Shown piece after piece: positions 43,295 to 53,875 of a DNA stretch of 64,000 nucleotides (positions are counted from its first letter, which is position 1; each line of letters opens with the position of its first letter). The DNA is from Flagellimonas hadalis (GTDB taxonomy: Bacteria > Bacteroidota > Bacteroidia > Flavobacteriales > Flavobacteriaceae). The notes beneath the pieces were generated by a model. That model worked only from the letters and a program-made list of their open reading frames with translations, had not been told where the DNA came from and did not search any database. The translations under genes and the position numbers were made by a program. Where the stretch lies: contig NZ_VNIK02000013.1 in NCBI RefSeq assembly GCF_007785775.2, forward strand, positions 205 to 64,204, read 5' to 3'.

Positions 43295-44173
43295 ATGCTT
43301 ATGCTCCAAAAAAACGACCTGTTCTTGCTTTGTGCAGCTTTTGCACTACTGTTTTCTTCCTGCGATTCCTTGTTCAATGATGAGGAGGAGAAAGAACCAT
43401 TGGCAAGGGTAGGCGATACCTACCTATATAAAGAGGACATTGCCACGCTCATTCCAGATGATATGTCCAAACAGGACAGCACCTTGTTCGTGACCAATTA
43501 TATCAACAATTGGGCCTCCAAACAGTTGTTCCTGACCAAGTCGAAGATCAACCTGCCCGAAGGGAAACTGGCCGAATTTGACCGATTGGTGTCCGATTAT
43601 CGCGCCGACCTCTATACCAGGGCCTACATCGAGGCCTTAGTGCTACAGGCACAGGACACGGCTGTGACCAAAGGTCAATTGCGACAGTATTACGAACAGG
43701 AAAAGGAGAACTTCAAATTGAACGAAAAGCTGGTACAATTGCGATTTGTGGGCATGCCGGCCCAGTTTTTGGACAAGGATGGGGTAAAGGCCAGGATCAG
43801 GAGTTGGAAGGACGAAGACAAAAGATATTTGGATTCCATAGCGGTACAGTTCAAGAAGATACATTTCAACGATTCTGTTTGGGTAAGTGCCTCCAGGGTC
43901 ATAGAGGAAATTCCGCCGCTTACAGCGATGAACGAGGCCTCGCACTTAAAAAAATCACAATTTTTTGAGTTGCAAGATTCATTAGGGGTATATTTGGGCG
44001 TGATCAATAACATGCTGGAAGTCAATGACACAGCACCATTTGAGTATGTGGAACCGGATATCAGGCAACTGATCCTGAACCGCAGACGTTTGAATTATGT
44101 GAAGAAACTGGAAACCGAGATTATAGATGAAGCCATTAAGAAGAAAGAATTTGAGGTTTATGACAAAGAATAA
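43295..44173 (+). CDS. Parvulin-family lipoprotein, SurA/PrsA-like chaperone without clear PPIase domain
   Basis: The 292-aa protein has a lipoprotein signal (L-F-S-S-C-D near residue 23). It is followed by A-R-V-G-D-T-Y-L-Y-K-E-D-I, the pattern that opens SurA/PrsA N-domains, and by long helices. The usual parvulin core (GGxLG or QVRHIL blocks) is not evident. It probably acts as a periplasmic outer-membrane-protein chaperone together with the next gene, which it overlaps by 14 nt. Alternative starts at 43295 and 43301 differ by two residues. A promoter lies directly in front. Confidence 0.78.
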   Translation: MLMLQKNDLFLLCAAFALLFSSCDSLFNDEEEKEPLARVGDTYLYKEDIATLIPDDMSKQDSTLFVTNYINNWASKQLFLTKSKINLPEGKLAEFDRLVSDYRADLYTRAYIEALVLQAQDTAVTKGQLRQYYEQEKENFKLNEKLVQLRFVGMPAQFLDKDGVKARIRSWKDEDKRYLDSIAVQFKKIHFNDSVWVSASRVIEEIPPLTAMNEASHLKKSQFFELQDSLGVYLGVINNMLEVNDTAPFEYVEPDIRQLILNRRRLNYVKKLETEIIDEAIKKKEFEVYDKE

Positions 44174-45566
44174 CAAAACACTTTTCGGCCTAGCGTTCCT
44201 TGCGCTGTTCGGTTTTGCGAACGCCCAGGAAAACGATGAGGCCCTAAGGGTAGAGCCTGACACGACCACTTCCGTCAACAAGACAAAACTGGACGGGATT
44301 GCCGCAGTGATCGGCGACTATGTGATCTTGGAATCGGACATTGACAAAACACTGATTGACCTTCAAAGTCAAGGTGCTTCCACGGAAGACATTACCCGTT
44401 GCGGCCTTTTGGGCAAGCTCATGGAGGACAGACTCTATGCACACCAAGCCGTACAGGACAGTTTGCTCGTCTCCGATGAGCAGGTAAATGCACAGAGCGA
44501 TAGACAGATCCAGCAATTGGTGGCCCAAGTGGGCTCCATGGAAAAGGTCTTGAAGTTCTACAAAAAAGCAGATGTGGAAAGTTTCCGTGCCGAACTCTTC
44601 GAGATCAACAAGCTTCGTATGCTTTCCGAAAAGATGCAGAGCAGCATCGTGGAAAAAATCGAGGTGACCCCAGAAGAGGTTCGCCAGTTTTTCAATAAGA
44701 TCCCGGAAGATGAAAGACCGGTTTTTGGGGCCGAGTTGGAAATCGCCCAAATCGTGAAGCAACCTGTGGCGCCAGAGGAAGAGAAACAAAAGGTTATCAA
44801 CCAATTGAAGGAGATCAGGCAGGATGTGTTGGACAATGGTGCCAGTTTCAATGTAAAGGCAATTCTATATTCACAAGATCCTGGCTCCAAATCCAGAGGA
44901 GGATTGTACACCATGACCAAGGAGACCCAATTTGTCAAGGAATTCAAGGATGTTGCCTTCAGTCTTCGCGAAGGGGAGATATCCGAACCCTTTGAGAGTA
45001 CGTTTGGGTACCATATCATTTTTGTGGAAAAAGTAAGGGGACAGGAAAGGGATATTCGCCATATCCTCATGATCCCAGAGATTCCAAAAGCCTCTGTGGA
45101 CAAGGCGGTACAGGAATTGGATTCTATCAGAAAGCATATTTTGGACGGCAAATATACCTTTGCGGATGCCGCATTGAATTTTTCGGATGAAAAGGAGACC
45201 AAATTTGACGGAGGACTGCTTCGCAACCCGATCAATTTTGATTCCCGTTTTGAACTCACCAAGATGGACCCCACGCTCTACAACCAGGTCCGTAACCTAA
45301 AGGATGAGGAAATTTCCAGACCGGTACGGGAAGATGACCCAAGGGGAGGGGCACCCAAGTTCAAGATCATGAAGATTTCCAACCGATATGATGAGCACAA
45401 GGCAGATTTTGCAAAAGATTATATCAAAATACAGGAACTGGCCCTTAGGGAAAAACAGTTGAAGGCCATCAAAAAGTGGATGGACGAGCATATTGAGGAT
45501 ACCTACATCCATGTGAATGTGGACAACAAGGGCTGCGATTTTGCAAACAACTGGGTAAAGGAATAG
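44160..45566 (+). CDS. Periplasmic peptidyl-prolyl isomerase (SurA-like chaperone)
   Basis: The 468-aa protein has a signal peptide (ends near F-A-N-A-Q), a SurA-type N-terminal helical domain starting D-G-I-A-A-V-I-G-D-Y-V-I-L-E-S-D-I, and two parvulin domains. The first is at about 180-275 (S-R-G-G-L-Y-T-M, then G-Y-H-I-I-F-V-E-K) and the second at about 285-390 (R-H-I-L-M-I-P and K-F-D-G-G-L-L-R-N). It should assist folding of outer-membrane proteins. It overlaps the upstream chaperone-like gene by 14 nt and the MoxR gene follows after 4 nt, so all three form one operon. Confidence 0.92.
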   Translation: MTKNNKTLFGLAFLALFGFANAQENDEALRVEPDTTTSVNKTKLDGIAAVIGDYVILESDIDKTLIDLQSQGASTEDITRCGLLGKLMEDRLYAHQAVQDSLLVSDEQVNAQSDRQIQQLVAQVGSMEKVLKFYKKADVESFRAELFEINKLRMLSEKMQSSIVEKIEVTPEEVRQFFNKIPEDERPVFGAELEIAQIVKQPVAPEEEKQKVINQLKEIRQDVLDNGASFNVKAILYSQDPGSKSRGGLYTMTKETQFVKEFKDVAFSLREGEISEPFESTFGYHIIFVEKVRGQERDIRHILMIPEIPKASVDKAVQELDSIRKHILDGKYTFADAALNFSDEKETKFDGGLLRNPINFDSRFELTKMDPTLYNQVRNLKDEEISRPVREDDPRGGAPKFKIMKISNRYDEHKADFAKDYIKIQELALREKQLKAIKKWMDEHIEDTYIHVNVDNKGCDFANNWVKE

Positions 45567-45570
45567 GTGC

Positions 45571-46524
45571 ATGTCGGACGTAGTTGCAGTTGAAAATCTC
45601 GTAAAGAAGCACCAAGCCCTAAAAAAAGAGATTGCCAAGGTCATTGTGGGCCAGGATAAGGTGATCGAGCAGATACTATTGTCCATTTATACCGGGGGGC
45701 ATTCGCTTTTGATCGGTGTTCCGGGCTTGGCAAAGACCTTGATGGTCAACACCATTGCCCAGACCTTGGGATTGGATTTCAAACGGATACAGTTTACCCC
45801 GGACCTCATGCCCAGCGATATATTGGGAAGCGAGGTATTGGACCAGAACCGTAACTTCAAGTTCATCATGGGACCTGTTTTTGGGAACATCATCTTGGCG
45901 GATGAGATCAACAGGACCCCACCTAAGACCCAGGCCGCTCTTTTGGAGGCCATGCAGGAAAGGGCCGTCACCATCGCTGGAAAACAATACAAGCTCAACA
46001 GGCCATACTTTGTGTTGGCCACGCAAAACCCCATCGAACAGGAAGGGACCTATCCCTTGCCGGAGGCACAATTGGACCGGTTCATGTTCGCCATCGAGTT
46101 GAAATATCCCTCCATTGAAGAAGAGATCCAAGTGGTCAAATCCACCACATCGGACGAAGAGGTGCAACTGAGCACCCTTTTTGATGCGGACGAGATCATT
46201 GCCGTGCAGCATTTGATAAGGCGCATTCCCATACCCGACAATGTGGTCGACTATGCCGTGAGGCTTGTCAATAGGACCCGGCCAGGTCAGGAAGGGTCAT
46301 TGGATTTTGTCAACAATTATGTGGATTGGGGAGCTGGGCCAAGAGCGTCCCAGAACTTGGTGTTGGCGGCAAAGGCACACGCGGTCATCCACGGGAAGTT
46401 TTCCCCGGACATCGAGGACATCAAGGCCGTGTCCACAGGAATCCTTCGTCATAGGATCCTAAAAAACTACAAGGCGGAGGCCGAAGGCATTTCTGAGGAG
46501 AAAATAATCTCGGAATTGTTATAG
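45571..46524 (+). CDS. MoxR family AAA+ ATPase
   Basis: The 317-aa protein has a Walker A G-V-P-G-L-A-K-T (about residues 50-57), Walker B L-A-D-E-I-N-R (about 109-115), sensor 1 A-T-Q-N-P-I-E-Q-E-G-T-Y-P-L-P-E-A-Q-L-D-R-F, and the MoxR lid domain. MoxR ATPases act with VWA-domain proteins to activate or assemble metal enzymes or envelope complexes; the usual DUF58/VWA partners are not downstream here, since the next gene is aconitase after about 100 nt. The operon with two periplasmic chaperones suggests an envelope-maturation role. Confidence 0.95.
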   Translation: MSDVVAVENLVKKHQALKKEIAKVIVGQDKVIEQILLSIYTGGHSLLIGVPGLAKTLMVNTIAQTLGLDFKRIQFTPDLMPSDILGSEVLDQNRNFKFIMGPVFGNIILADEINRTPPKTQAALLEAMQERAVTIAGKQYKLNRPYFVLATQNPIEQEGTYPLPEAQLDRFMFAIELKYPSIEEEIQVVKSTTSDEEVQLSTLFDADEIIAVQHLIRRIPIPDNVVDYAVRLVNRTRPGQEGSLDFVNNYVDWGAGPRASQNLVLAAKAHAVIHGKFSPDIEDIKAVSTGILRHRILKNYKAEAEGISEEKIISELL

Positions 46525-46577
46525 ATATCAAATCTTCACCATTTATTTAGGTCGATTCTAATTCCGAAATACCCTGT

Positions 46578-46607
46578 ATTTTAGTAAATTTACCAAATTA
46601 CTAAAAT
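46578..46607. promoter_or_regulatory. Long palindrome in the aconitase promoter region
   Basis: ATTTTAGTAA, 10 nt, TTACTAAAAT is a perfect 10-bp inverted repeat ending 19 nt before the aconitase ATG. TAAATTTA inside it resembles a -7 box. No T-tract follows, so it is more likely an operator than a terminator of moxR. Confidence 0.5.
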
Positions 46608-46626
46608 CTTAAAAATCGATTGTAGA

Positions 46627-48897
<2,271 letters not shown>

Positions 48898-48918
48898 TTC
48901 TTTTTGAGATAATTCAAG

Positions 48919-48958
48919 AAAACTCCTGATATTGCCAAAGTATCAGGAGTTTTAATTT
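48919..48958 (+). terminator. Rho-independent terminator of aconitase
   Basis: AAAACTCCTGATA / TATCAGGAGTTTT is a perfect 13-bp stem over a 9-nt loop, followed by TAATTTTA. It separates aconitase from the thioredoxin-like genes. Confidence 0.85.
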
Positions 48959-48972
48959 TATATCCTAACTAA

Positions 48973-49533
48973 ATGAAGATCAGTAAAAAGACCGTCCTCA
49001 ACATTATATTGATTCTTGTTGTGCTCTCTTTTTTTGTTACCCCAATGGGACATTATGGCAAAATTTTGCTCAACCGGATGTTTTCCTTTTCCCCACCAGT
49101 GATCGAACAAGCCGAAAGAAAACAGATCACCGATTACGATTGGAGGTTGAAGGATGCCGATTGGAATTTTTTCAATTTTGAAAGGTCGAAGGGGAATGTG
49201 GTCTTCATCAATCTCTGGGCCTCTTGGAAACTCCCTTCGGAAGCCGAACTTGCCAGTGTACAGGAACTCTATGACAAGTATAAAGGCAAGATGGATTTCT
49301 ACATCATTACCAACGAGAACAGGCCTCCCGTGGAAGAATTTATGGAAAAGCACGGGTTCACCTTTCCCGTGACCTACTTGATCATTGGGGACAAGATGCC
49401 CATAGATCCCAGCCAAGTGCCTTCTTCTTATTTGATTGACAAGTCGGGGAACATTGTGATTTACGAGAAAGGAATCTCGGATTGGAGTACCAAAAAGGTA
49501 TACAAGTTATTGGATGGATTGATTGCGGAATAA
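48973..49533 (+). CDS. TlpA-like thioredoxin-fold protein lacking the CxxC active site
   Basis: The 186-aa protein has an N-terminal membrane anchor (residues 8-28) and a periplasmic TlpA/ResA-type thioredoxin domain. Where the active site should be, W-A-T-W-C-P-P-C in its neighbour, it reads W-A-S-W-K-L-P-S: both Cys are lost, to Lys and Ser (codons at 49225-49239). The rest of the fold is intact, including the cis-Pro region (Q-V-P-S-S-Y-L-I) and G-N-I-V-I-Y. It cannot do dithiol redox chemistry by the usual mechanism. It lies 6 nt before an active paralogue with the same topology and length, so the pair arose by tandem duplication. Confidence 0.9.
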   Translation: MKISKKTVLNIILILVVLSFFVTPMGHYGKILLNRMFSFSPPVIEQAERKQITDYDWRLKDADWNFFNFERSKGNVVFINLWASWKLPSEAELASVQELYDKYKGKMDFYIITNENRPPVEEFMEKHGFTFPVTYLIIGDKMPIDPSQVPSSYLIDKSGNIVIYEKGISDWSTKKVYKLLDGLIAE

Positions 49534-49539
49534 CCAGAC

Positions 49540-50106
49540 ATGAAACTTTCCAAGGAACAGATCAACAATGTGATATGGATATTGGTCCTAGTACTCATCC
49601 TGTTTACCCCTTTGGGGTTCCATCTTCGGGTGTGGGCCAATAAGGTGATTGCAGCGACTATGAGTGCGGATGTCGTAGAAGATGATGAGCAGATCACGCT
49701 CGAAGATTACCATTGGAACTTGGTGGATCTTGAAGGCAAGCGAACCGATTTTCAGTCTGTAAAAGGAAAAGTGGCTGTAGTGAATGTTTGGGCGACCTGG
49801 TGTCCGCCCTGTGTTGCAGAGCTCCCCAGTTTTGTGGAGTTATATGCTGATTATAAAGACAAGGTGATCTTTGCCTTTGTGGCCAATGATGAAAAGACCA
49901 AGGTGGAAACATTTCTGGAGAAAAAAGGATATGCACTTCCCGTGTATTTTCAGGCATCCGAAGCGCCACAAGAATTGATGGGAAGTACCATTCCAGTTAC
50001 TTACATCATCAGCAAATCGGGCAAAATCGTGGTGGATGAAGAGGGTGCGGCCAACTGGAATTCCGAACGGATCCGTAGGCTGTTGGACGAGCTGATCGCC
50101 GAATAA
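49540..50106 (+). CDS. Membrane-anchored TlpA-family disulfide reductase
   Basis: The 188-aa protein has one N-terminal membrane helix (about residues 8-28) and a TlpA/ResA-type thioredoxin domain with the active site W-A-T-W-C-P-P-C-V-A-E-L-P (about 86-98). The cis-Pro motif is T-I-P-V-T-Y-I-I (about 150). Such proteins reduce periplasmic disulfides, for example during c-type cytochrome maturation. It follows its Cys-less paralogue by 6 nt, so the two are cotranscribed. Its stop is 1 nt from the stop of the convergent crtZ gene. Confidence 0.93.
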   Translation: MKLSKEQINNVIWILVLVLILFTPLGFHLRVWANKVIAATMSADVVEDDEQITLEDYHWNLVDLEGKRTDFQSVKGKVAVVNVWATWCPPCVAELPSFVELYADYKDKVIFAFVANDEKTKVETFLEKKGYALPVYFQASEAPQELMGSTIPVTYIISKSGKIVVDEEGAANWNSERIRRLLDELIAE

Positions 50107-50107
50107 G

Positions 50108-50560
50108 CTATTGCTTTTTAAAGTATTTGAAGGGGACCACCAGCATCCCAAAGCATTCCCCATCTTCCTTGCCCAAGTGTTTGTGGTGCATTTTGTGTGC
50201 CCTTCTTACCCCTCTTGCATACCAATTGTTGGCATTCCTGAGGAATTTGAACCGTTGGTGGATAAAGATATCGTGCACCATAAAATAGGCAATACCATAG
50301 GCCAAGATGCCAAATCCCAATGGCCAGCCATACCAGAACGAAGTGGAGCTGCCCAAGTAAAACAAAGTGATGCTCACCGCGGCATAGAAGAGAAAAAAGG
50401 CATCGTTTCGTTCAAACCAGGAATCGTGGTCCTTTTTGTGATGGTCTTTATGAAGGCTCCACAAAAAACCGTGCATCACATATTTGTGGGTGAACCACGC
50501 CATGAACTCCATAAAACTGAAGGTTGCCAAAAAAATGAGTATCCAGAGCGCTATCTTCAT
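50108..50560 (-). CDS. crtZ: Beta-carotene hydroxylase CrtZ
   Basis: The 150-aa membrane protein of the fatty acid hydroxylase superfamily has all four histidine clusters of CrtZ: H-K-Y-V-M-H, H-K-D-H-H, H-D-I-F-I-H and H-K-M-H-H, which hold the di-iron centre. Three to four hydrophobic stretches surround them. It adds 3-hydroxyl groups to the beta-ionone rings of beta-carotene to give beta-cryptoxanthin and zeaxanthin. It is the last gene of the operon regulator-crtI-crtB-crtZ; its ATG overlaps the crtB stop by 4 nt (50557-50560). No crtY lycopene cyclase is in the window. Confidence 0.93.
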   Translation of the reverse strand: MKIALWILIFLATFSFMEFMAWFTHKYVMHGFLWSLHKDHHKKDHDSWFERNDAFFLFYAAVSITLFYLGSSTSFWYGWPLGFGILAYGIAYFMVHDIFIHQRFKFLRNANNWYARGVRRAHKMHHKHLGKEDGECFGMLVVPFKYFKKQ

Positions 50561-51399
50561 TGTATCATTTGCAGTTTATAATTGAGGTATGAATGCGCCA
50601 ATAGGCCAAATTTTTGATAGTTGGGCACTCGGATGCGTGAGTTCTTGATTTCCAGTGGGGGAGTGCCCTGTAGTTTTTGGAGCAGTTTTTTGTAGTATCG
50701 ATAGGCTGTATAAACGCCAAATTTGGCCTGTTCAGGCAATTTGGTAATACCGGAATAGCCGAGGGCAAAATCTGCCTTGATCTCGTTCACGATGCGTTTT
50801 TTGGATTGCTCATCCAATTCCAATAAGTTGGTGTTGGGGAAATAGGTGCGGTTCAGGTCTTCATAGTCGGCTTTCAGGTCCCGCAGAAAGTTCACTTTTT
50901 GGAAAGCGGACCCCAGGGCCATCGCAGATTCCTTGAGTTCTTCATATTTTTCCTTGTCCCCGTTCACAAAGACGCAAAGACACATCAGACCTACCACATC
51001 TGCGGAACCATAGATATACTTTCGATATTCGTCAAAAGTCTCATATGTTTTTTTTGTGAGGTCCATGCGCATGCTCTCCATGAAGGACTCTATCAAGTGA
51101 TGGGGAATATCGTATTTGTGATAGGTATGTTGAAAGGAGTTCAGGATCGGGTTGAGGCTGATCTTGTTCTGGATAGCTTCTTCCATATCCTTTTCAAAGG
51201 CATTGAATAGCTTCTCCTTGTCGTAGTCGTGGAAGGTATCCACAATTTCGTCCGCAAACCTTACAAATCCATAAATGTTGTAGATATCCGAACGGATGGA
51301 GGGCGCCAGCATTTTGGTGGCCAGTGCAAAAGAGGTGCTGTAGGATTTCGTCACAATTTTGCTACAGTGGTACGAGACATCATCAAAAATAGTTTTCAT
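50557..51399 (-). CDS. crtB: Phytoene synthase
   Basis: The 280-aa all-helical prenyltransferase has both Mg-binding DxxxD motifs of the squalene/phytoene synthase family: R-F-A-D-E-I-V-D (about residues 47-54) and F-L-R-D-L-K-A-D-Y (about 172-180). It joins two geranylgeranyl diphosphates to phytoene, the committed step of carotenoid synthesis. It lies between crtI and crtZ, overlapping each by 4 nt (ATGA), so expression is translationally coupled. The substrate-size preference (C20 rather than C15) is inferred from the crt neighbours. Confidence 0.94.
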   Translation of the reverse strand: MKTIFDDVSYHCSKIVTKSYSTSFALATKMLAPSIRSDIYNIYGFVRFADEIVDTFHDYDKEKLFNAFEKDMEEAIQNKISLNPILNSFQHTYHKYDIPHHLIESFMESMRMDLTKKTYETFDEYRKYIYGSADVVGLMCLCVFVNGDKEKYEELKESAMALGSAFQKVNFLRDLKADYEDLNRTYFPNTNLLELDEQSKKRIVNEIKADFALGYSGITKLPEQAKFGVYTAYRYYKKLLQKLQGTPPLEIKNSRIRVPNYQKFGLLAHSYLNYKLQMIQ

Positions 51400-52856
51400 T
51401 TTTTTACATCTTTAGTGATTAGATCGGCCACCAATTTTCCAGAGATCAAGGATGGCGGTACCCCTGGTCCCGGCACGGTGAGCTGACCGGTAAAGAACAG
51501 GTTCTTTACCTTACTACTTTTGAGGTTAGGTCTTAAAAAAGCGGTCTGCTTCAATGTATTTGCCAAGCCATATGCGTTTCCTTTATAGGAATTGTACTGC
51601 TCCACAAAATCATTTACACAGAAACTCTGCTTAAATATAATGGTATTTTTTATCTGTTGGTGGGTCAATTGTTGAAAACGATCCATCACAATGTCAAAAT
51701 ATTGCTCCCTCAACTCGGGTGTGTCCTCCAACCCGGGAGCGATCGGAACCAAGAAAAATCCGGTTTCACAACCTTCGGGTGCCATGGATGCATCGGTCAC
51801 CGAGGGGAAATTGGCATAGAACAAGGGATTACTGGGCCATTGGGGATCATCGTAGATTTCCTGTGCATGCCTTTCAAAATCGGTGTCAAAGAAAAGGTTG
51901 TGGTGCTCTATGTTTTTCAACTTTTGGTTGAAACCGATATAGAACAACAGGGAGGAAGGGGCGTAGGTCTTTTTTGCCCAATATTCCTCGGAGTATTGCC
52001 TGTATTTTTTGTCCAGCAAGGTTTCGGAATGATGGTAGTCCGCACCACTGACCACATCATCTGCCAGATGGTTTTTTCCTAGGCTACGGATACCGATGAC
52101 TTCCCCATCGGCCACCAAAATGTGGCTGACCGGACTGCTGGTATGGATTTTGACCCCCAGTTCCTCCGCCAAGCTTTTCATGGCCTTGATGATTTCGTAC
52201 ATGCCCCCTTTGGGATGCCATGTGCCCAGACCGAAATCGGCAAAGTTCATAAAATTATAAAAAGAAGGGGTATTGCTCGGTTTAGCACCCAAAAAAAGGA
52301 CGGGAAACTCCAACGTGGAAACGAGCTTTTGGTTTTTGAACCTTTTTCTGACCTCTTGGCTGATGGTCTTGAAAAACTGGTCCACCCGGAGCACTGTTTC
52401 CTTGGTGACCAGTTCCAGTGGCGAGAGGCCGGGCCTCAGCACCACCTTGTTGATGGCAATGTTATAATTCTCTTGGGCCTGACCGATAAATTGCCGTAGA
52501 GGGCCACTGCTTCCGGGCTCAATGCGTTCAAATTCCTCACAAATGGTTTCCATGCAGTCCCCAATGGTAAGGATATCGTCCTCAAAAAATATCTTGTAGG
52601 CTGGGTTCAATTTGTCCAATTGGTAGTAATCGGCAGTGGTCTTTCCGAAATCGGCGAAGAACTTGTCAAAAATATCGGGCATCCAATACCAACTGGGACC
52701 TATGTCAAAAGTAAAGCCGTCCTTCACCAACTGTCTGGCCCTTCCCCCTACGGTGTCGTTTTTTTCAAAGATTTCCACCTCAAATCCGGCCTTGGCCAAA
52801 TAACAGGAAGCGGACAGTGAAGAAAAACCGGAACCTATGACAATTGCTTTTCTCAT
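51396..52856 (-). CDS. crtI: Phytoene desaturase
   Basis: The 486-aa FAD-dependent enzyme has the dinucleotide-binding motif V-I-G-S-G-F-S-S-L-S-A at its N-terminus, then F-E-K-N-D-T-V-G-G-R-A-R. It ends with the CrtI-type F-F-T-G-Q-L-T-V-P-G-P-G-V-P-P motif. It introduces double bonds into phytoene to form lycopene (four-step CrtI). It is the second gene of the operon, overlapping the CarH-like regulator gene by 4 nt upstream and crtB by 4 nt downstream. Confidence 0.95.
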   Translation of the reverse strand: MRKAIVIGSGFSSLSASCYLAKAGFEVEIFEKNDTVGGRARQLVKDGFTFDIGPSWYWMPDIFDKFFADFGKTTADYYQLDKLNPAYKIFFEDDILTIGDCMETICEEFERIEPGSSGPLRQFIGQAQENYNIAINKVVLRPGLSPLELVTKETVLRVDQFFKTISQEVRKRFKNQKLVSTLEFPVLFLGAKPSNTPSFYNFMNFADFGLGTWHPKGGMYEIIKAMKSLAEELGVKIHTSSPVSHILVADGEVIGIRSLGKNHLADDVVSGADYHHSETLLDKKYRQYSEEYWAKKTYAPSSLLFYIGFNQKLKNIEHHNLFFDTDFERHAQEIYDDPQWPSNPLFYANFPSVTDASMAPEGCETGFFLVPIAPGLEDTPELREQYFDIVMDRFQQLTHQQIKNTIIFKQSFCVNDFVEQYNSYKGNAYGLANTLKQTAFLRPNLKSSKVKNLFFTGQLTVPGPGVPPSLISGKLVADLITKDVKK

Positions 52857-53761
52857 ACAGGTTCCAGGAATTCTACAAGGTGTTCAATGGAGTTGAACAA
52901 TTTTACGGTATCGGGAAGCCCCTCTTTGTTGATATGTTGTATCTGGTGCCCCAACGCATAAAGTTTGGAGTCTGGGGACATTTCCAGGACTTCGTTGAAC
53001 CTTTTCAAGTAATCGTTCAGGTCTTGCTGGGTCGGAGCTACGGTGAAGTAGGATATAAAACGGATGTTGTTGTAATACTTGAGCAGGTCCACCAAATTTT
53101 CAATGGGCATGGTCTGGCCCAGATAAATCGTTTTGTAGCCCCGTAATGCAATCTGATAGTTGATGTACAACAATCCTATTTCATGGATTTCATTTTCGGG
53201 GAGGAATAACACATACACCTTGTCCTTTCTTGTGGGCTCCTCAATTTGGAGCTGCTCGGTGTGGATATAGATTTTCTGCTTTATCAGGTTGGAAATGAAG
53301 TGCTCATGTGCCGGACTGATGGTATTCGTCTGCCACAGAAGCCCCAACTCGTTCAGAAGGGGAATGAATACCTTATTGAAGATATCGGTAAAGGTCCTGC
53401 CTTCCATCAAATTGTTGTAAGTCTTCAGGAAAAGGGACTGGTCAAAGTTGAGCATGGCCAGTTTGAGGGAATTGAGCGCATGGCTCTTCTCACTGTTCTT
53501 GGCCACAATTTCCTTGACCAGGGCAGGAATTTTGGAATCTTCCAGTTTGGCGATCTTGGATATTTTATAGCCGTTGTTGTAAAGTAGGGTAACGTTCAAC
53601 AGTTTTTGCAAACTGGCAAGGCTATAGGTCCTGATATTGGTATCAGTCCTTTCCGGGTCAAAAAGATTGTACCTTTTTTCCCAGATACGGATGGTATGGG
53701 CCTTTATGCCGGAAAGGTTCTCCATATCCCGAATACTGAAAGAGTTTTTTACGCTGTTCAT
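52853..53761 (-). CDS. CarH-like MerR family regulator with cobalamin-binding domain
   Basis: The 302-aa protein has a MerR DNA-binding domain (residues 10-75, with I-K-A-H-T-I-R-I-W-E-K-R-Y). A helical-bundle domain contains W-x9-E-H at W-Q-T-N-T-I-S-P-A-H-E-H (about 148-159). The C-terminal Rossmann domain has E-N-E-I-H-E-I-G (about 193-200), where Asp-x-His-x-x-Gly is the B12 ligand motif (Asp replaced by Glu). W-x9-EH and the His ligand define the cobalamin site of CarH/LitR-type light-sensing repressors. It starts the crt operon, so light-dependent, B12-dependent control of carotenoids is likely but inferred. A TAAATTTG -7-like element at 53790-53783 precedes ATG 53761; TTGT/GTTTA repeats near it could be operator half-sites. 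Confidence 0.85.
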   Translation of the reverse strand: MNSVKNSFSIRDMENLSGIKAHTIRIWEKRYNLFDPERTDTNIRTYSLASLQKLLNVTLLYNNGYKISKIAKLEDSKIPALVKEIVAKNSEKSHALNSLKLAMLNFDQSLFLKTYNNLMEGRTFTDIFNKVFIPLLNELGLLWQTNTISPAHEHFISNLIKQKIYIHTEQLQIEEPTRKDKVYVLFLPENEIHEIGLLYINYQIALRGYKTIYLGQTMPIENLVDLLKYYNNIRFISYFTVAPTQQDLNDYLKRFNEVLEMSPDSKLYALGHQIQHINKEGLPDTVKLFNSIEHLVEFLEPV

Positions 53762-53875
53762 ACTTTTAAAGTAAACGTTAAACAAATTTACAATTAAAAC
53801 AATGTCAACCTATTATTTTATCATAAATTTTGGATTGTCTATGCTGAACAGTGCATTTTTATAGTGTGAAGAGGA

